Assembly: GCA_021772595.1 (NCBI GenBank)
Contig: JAJFLS010000771.1
Location: 1 to 6,745, forward strand
Direction: 5' to 3'
Length of the DNA stretch: 6,745 nucleotides
Source: Opitutales bacterium
GTDB lineage: Bacteria > Verrucomicrobiota > Verrucomicrobiia > Opitutales > Opitutaceae
Shown here: positions 3,802-6,745 of the stretch, one piece after another
Layout of the letters: every line of letters begins with the position of its first letter
How positions within the stretch are numbered: position 1 is the stretch's first letter
Made by a program: the position numbers and the translations under genes
Notes under the pieces: model-generated
Databases searched by the model: none
The model's input: only the letters and a program-made list of their open reading frames with translations
Told to the model about the DNA's origin: nothing

Positions 3802-6745
3802 GCTGCAAAAACTAATCGACTTAATGCTGGAAGACCGCCTGACCGGCAGCGACGCCAAGCGCCTCCAGACTCTTCTCGAAAACGATCCCGAGGCCCGACG
3901 CGCCTACGCCGAGCAATGCCAGCTCCACGCGCGTCTTACGATGGATCCCTCCATTAAGGACAGCCTCAAAGCGGAAGCCCCCATCGATCTGGACGACTCC
4001 GGAGATCTCGATTCCAGCGAGGCTTCGCAAACGAAGATTCGCCGTTTCCCGTCCTACATTGGGATCGTCGCCGCCGCCTCCGCGATCAGCTTCGTCGGCG
4101 TGATCACTGTTTTAAATTTCTCGACACAGTCCGATCACTCAGGACTCGTAGCCAGCAGCGAAAACGGCCTGTCTCCTCAAGAAGCCTACGACAAAGCAGA
4201 CTTCCCCGATTCCGGAAACCTCAAGCGCCCGCCTACGAATTTCGCCGTGATAACGCCGCAATCCGGTCAGGATAAAGTCAGCTTCAATCGCGACATCCGC
4301 CCGATTCTCTCCGACAACTGCTTCCAATGCCACGGTCCAGACGCCAACGCCCGCGAAGCGGAATTGCGACTCGACATCGAGGCGAACGCGTTTGTCGCGC
4401 ACGGCGAATTCGAACCCGCAATCGTTCGAGGCGACCCCGAAAGCAGCCCAATTTACCAGCGCATCATGAGTCCGCTGAAAAGCGATATCATGCCGCCGCC
4501 CGAAACCCACAAGAGCCTTACTGAATCCCAAAAGGATCTCGTCGGCCAGTGGATTGAAGAAGGCGCCAAATGGGAAGCGCACTGGGCTTTCATCAAACCC
4601 GAAGCGATCACGCCCCCGAACTCGACTTGGGGGAACGGCCCCATCGACGCCTTCCTTCTCGCGAAAATGGACGAGCTAGAGCTGAGCCCGAATCAAGAAG
4701 CTGATCGGCCGACTCTCGCCCGACGCCTTTCGCTCGACCTGACCGGCTTGCCGCTTTCCCCAGAGGAGGTTGACCAATTCGCCGCCGACACTTCGCCCGA
4801 CGCCTACGAAAAGCTCGTCGATCGCCTCCTTGACAGTCCCGCCTACGGCGAACATCAGGCCCGCTTCTGGCTCGACGCCGCGCGCTATTCCGACACCCAC
4901 GGCCTCCACCTCGACAACTATCGCGAGATCTGGCCCTATCGCGATTGGGTCGTCAACGCATTCAACGATAATAAGCCTTTCGACGCGTTCGTAGTCGAGC
5001 AGATCGCCGGCGACCTCCTCCCCAACCCAACCCCGGAACAGCGCATCGCCACAGGCTTCAATCGCTGCAACCCGACAACCAGCGAAGGCGGCGCCATCGA
5101 TGAAGAATACCGCGCAGTTTACGCCAAAGACCGCGTCGAAACCACGGCGACGGTTTTCATGGGTCTGACCATGGGCTGCGCCTCTTGCCACGACCATAAA
5201 TTCGATCCTCTCACCCAGACCGATTTCTACCAGTTCGCCGCGTTCTTCAATAACATCGACGGCCCGATCATGGACGGCAACGCCAAGGACACAAAGCCAA
5301 TAGTCGTTATTCCTAAAAGCCAGCATGTCCAAGATTGGAATCGCATAAGTCCCCGATACGAATCCCTGGGCAAACAGCTTGAAAAGCTGAAAGAGGACCG
5401 GAAATCTAAACACAAAGATTGGCTCGCGTCGGACAACCCCCAATTCCCTGCAGATTTCTTAAACGCAGATCTATCGCTCTTGCCCGCCGACACCGAGAAT
5501 TCCGATTCAGCTCCAAAAGCCGATTTGACCTTCGAGACGGGCGATTCCATCGAACTGCCAAACCGGTACAACCAAGCTGGCGAAAACGAAGCGTTCACAA
5601 TCACGTTCAGCTACAAGACGCCAAAGAGTATAACAGAAGATGCCCACACGATCCTCTCAAAATTCGATGGGGACCGCGGCTGGCGTGTCTCGATACTCAA
5701 CGGAACTCAAGACCAACGCGAACGATACAGATTACGATTCGAGCTCATTCATTCGCTCAAGGATCGTAACCTCATTTCAATTACCACTCAGAACAATCGA
5801 AGAGCGGGGAGCCCTTCTCGAGGTGGAAATTCGGCCATTTCCATATCGTATGATGGATCGGGAAAAGCCTCGGGAATTAGTATCGGCTCTCCACGTCGGC
5901 AGATTGTCAGCAAAGGCCTCGTAATAGATCAGCTAGGAGGCTCCTTCTATAACGACGCTCCGCTGAGAATACATGACGCCTCTGAAGGTGACGAAACGCT
6001 CAATGGACTCGTTTCGAAAATCGACTTCTTCGACACCACAGTTCTCCCCTACAGTCTCGACCATCTCGGCAGGTCCGAGAAACTGAAAAAGACTTTCAAC
6101 AAAACGGAAGACGAGCGAAGCAAGCGCGAGGCCAACGAGCTCGAAGCCTACTATTTCGATATGCTCGATCCCGAACACAGCAAGACGAAGCAGCTTTACG
6201 CGTCTCTGGAATCCGAATACAGATTCTATTACGACCAATCGATCGTATCACTCGCCATGAAAGAAAAAGACGAAGACGCCTTCGCCTTCATTCTCGAACG
6301 CGGCGAATACGACAAGAAGCGCGACAAGGTCTTCCCGCAGCTTCCAAAATCGCTTGGCTCCTTGCCTGAAACCGCTCCGAGAAATCGCCTCAGTCTCGCC
6401 AACTGGCTCGTAGATGCCGACAATCCGCTCACCGCTCGCGTAACAGTCAACCGCATCTGGCAGAATCTGTTCGGCACGGGACTCGTTAAGACATCCGAGG
6501 ACTTCGGCGTGATGGGCGAGAATCCCACCCATCCCGAGCTTCTCGATTGGCTCGCTATCGACTTCCGGAAAAACGGCTGGAACATGAAAGCGTTCACTAA
6601 GCAAATCGTCACCTCCGCAGTATACAAACAAGACTCCAAGATCAGCAAGGAGAAGCGCGAGATCGACCCGGAAAACCGGTTCCTCGCCCGCGGCCCTCGC
6701 TATCGTCTCGACGGCGAAACCTTGCGCGACCAGGCCCTCTTCGTC
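3794..6745 (+). CDS. Membrane protein: anti-sigma-like N-terminus + planctomycete cytochrome c + DUF1549 + LamG-like + DUF1553 (3' end outside window)
   Basis: One frame stays open for 984 codons to the window edge. Residues 1-50 (LIDLMLEDRLTGSDAKRLQ, then DPEARRAYAEQCQLHARL) look like the cytoplasmic head of verrucomicrobial FecR-type anti-sigma factors, without a complete zinc motif. One membrane helix spans about 88-108. Beyond it, residues about 162-260 are a planctomycete cytochrome c domain: RDIRPILSDNCFQCHG gives C176-x2-C179-H180, with M233 in IMPPPE as likely axial ligand. DUF1549 covers about 283-490 (FWLDAARYSDTHG, PFDAFVVEQIAGDLLP) and ends in a second haem-type motif, C462-x2-C465-H466-DHKFDP. 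A coiled stretch (520-545) and a LamG-like insert (about 576-750, SYDGSGKASGIS) follow. DUF1553 begins at about 815 (RGEYD, NPLTARVTVNRIWQNLFGTG, EDFGVMGENPTHPELLDWLA) and is cut at RLDGETLRDQALFV. By family length 150-200 residues are missing. The reaction of DUF1549/1553 proteins is not established; these proteins often sit beside DUF1501 and sulfatase genes. Inferred: a membrane-tethered ectodomain that controls the upstream sigma factor. Confidence 0.85.
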   Translation, partial: MNELQKLIDLMLEDRLTGSDAKRLQTLLENDPEARRAYAEQCQLHARLTMDPSIKDSLKAEAPIDLDDSGDLDSSEASQTKIRRFPSYIGIVAAASAISFVGVITVLNFSTQSDHSGLVASSENGLSPQEAYDKADFPDSGNLKRPPTNFAVITPQSGQDKVSFNRDIRPILSDNCFQCHGPDANAREAELRLDIEANAFVAHGEFEPAIVRGDPESSPIYQRIMSPLKSDIMPPPETHKSLTESQKDLVGQWIEEGAKWEAHWAFIKPEAITPPNSTWGNGPIDAFLLAKMDELELSPNQEADRPTLARRLSLDLTGLPLSPEEVDQFAADTSPDAYEKLVDRLLDSPAYGEHQARFWLDAARYSDTHGLHLDNYREIWPYRDWVVNAFNDNKPFDAFVVEQIAGDLLPNPTPEQRIATGFNRCNPTTSEGGAIDEEYRAVYAKDRVETTATVFMGLTMGCASCHDHKFDPLTQTDFYQFAAFFNNIDGPIMDGNAKDTKPIVVIPKSQHVQDWNRISPRYESLGKQLEKLKEDRKSKHKDWLASDNPQFPADFLNADLSLLPADTENSDSAPKADLTFETGDSIELPNRYNQAGENEAFTITFSYKTPKSITEDAHTILSKFDGDRGWRVSILNGTQDQRERYRLRFELIHSLKDRNLISITTQNNRRAGSPSRGGNSAISISYDGSGKASGISIGSPRRQIVSKGLVIDQLGGSFYNDAPLRIHDASEGDETLNGLVSKIDFFDTTVLPYSLDHLGRSEKLKKTFNKTEDERSKREANELEAYYFDMLDPEHSKTKQLYASLESEYRFYYDQSIVSLAMKEKDEDAFAFILERGEYDKKRDKVFPQLPKSLGSLPETAPRNRLSLANWLVDADNPLTARVTVNRIWQNLFGTGLVKTSEDFGVMGENPTHPELLDWLAIDFRKNGWNMKAFTKQIVTSAVYKQDSKISKEKREIDPENRFLARGPRYRLDGETLRDQALFV

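Noticed and set aside
4676..5443. 255-codon minus-strand open frame
   Set aside because: It is antisense to DUF1549, whose conserved motifs run continuously on the + strand. The product is compositionally odd and has no recognisable motif.
5640..5924. 94-codon + strand open frame within the fusion gene
   Set aside because: It is not a separate gene. Only its LHVGR patch is notable, and that is better explained as a local frame disturbance of the LamG segment.
6229..6648. Two overlapping minus-strand open frames opposite DUF1553
   Set aside because: The + strand carries invariant DUF1553 motifs through the whole interval; these are antisense shadows.

Overview
The window looks like chromosomal DNA of a marine Verrucomicrobiota bacterium, probably an Opitutales-type relative. 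Three things point there: an ECF sigma factor resembling the Rhodopirellula/Verrucomicrobium family, a very large protein with planctomycete-type cytochrome c, DUF1549 and DUF1553 (PSD1) modules, and a secreted protein with an N-terminal domain style I associate with Planctomycetes and Verrucomicrobia. All genes I can support are on the + strand. The genus cannot be fixed from the sequence.

Positions 1-1011 carry the last 64 codons of a gene that is probably an ABC transporter ATPase, and a complete six-helix ABC-2-type permease that overlaps its stop codon (ATGA). After about 96 bases comes a 472-residue exported protein (1108-2526). It has a discoidin-like (F5/8 type C) carbohydrate-binding domain at its C-terminus and may belong to the same locus.

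Positions 2527-3273 hold no convincing gene but are full of structured DNA. There is a cluster of alternating CTTCG/CGAAG motifs, then a 165-base nested imperfect palindrome. Its core is a pair of perfect 25-base inverted REP-like units (a REPIN), with outer inverted arms and a 9-base direct repeat around it. An AT-rich stretch with a promoter-like look and an imperfect CTGTAA...ACAG palindrome precedes the next operon.

Positions 3274-6745 form a two-gene unit: an ECF sigma factor (GTG start), then, overlapping it by 8 bases and with its own Shine-Dalgarno, an uninterrupted reading frame of at least 984 codons that leaves the window. That protein appears to be an anti-sigma factor joined through one membrane helix to an extracytoplasmic enzyme-like part: planctomycete cytochrome c (CxxCH), DUF1549 (with a second CxxCH), a LamG-like insert and DUF1553. 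My reading is a sigma/anti-sigma switch whose anti-sigma partner carries its own haem-binding, possibly glycan-binding, ectodomain. This is the most interesting item in the window. A DUF1501 gene would be the expected next neighbour outside it. The LamG part of this frame contains two short patches where the expected motif reads better in another frame.
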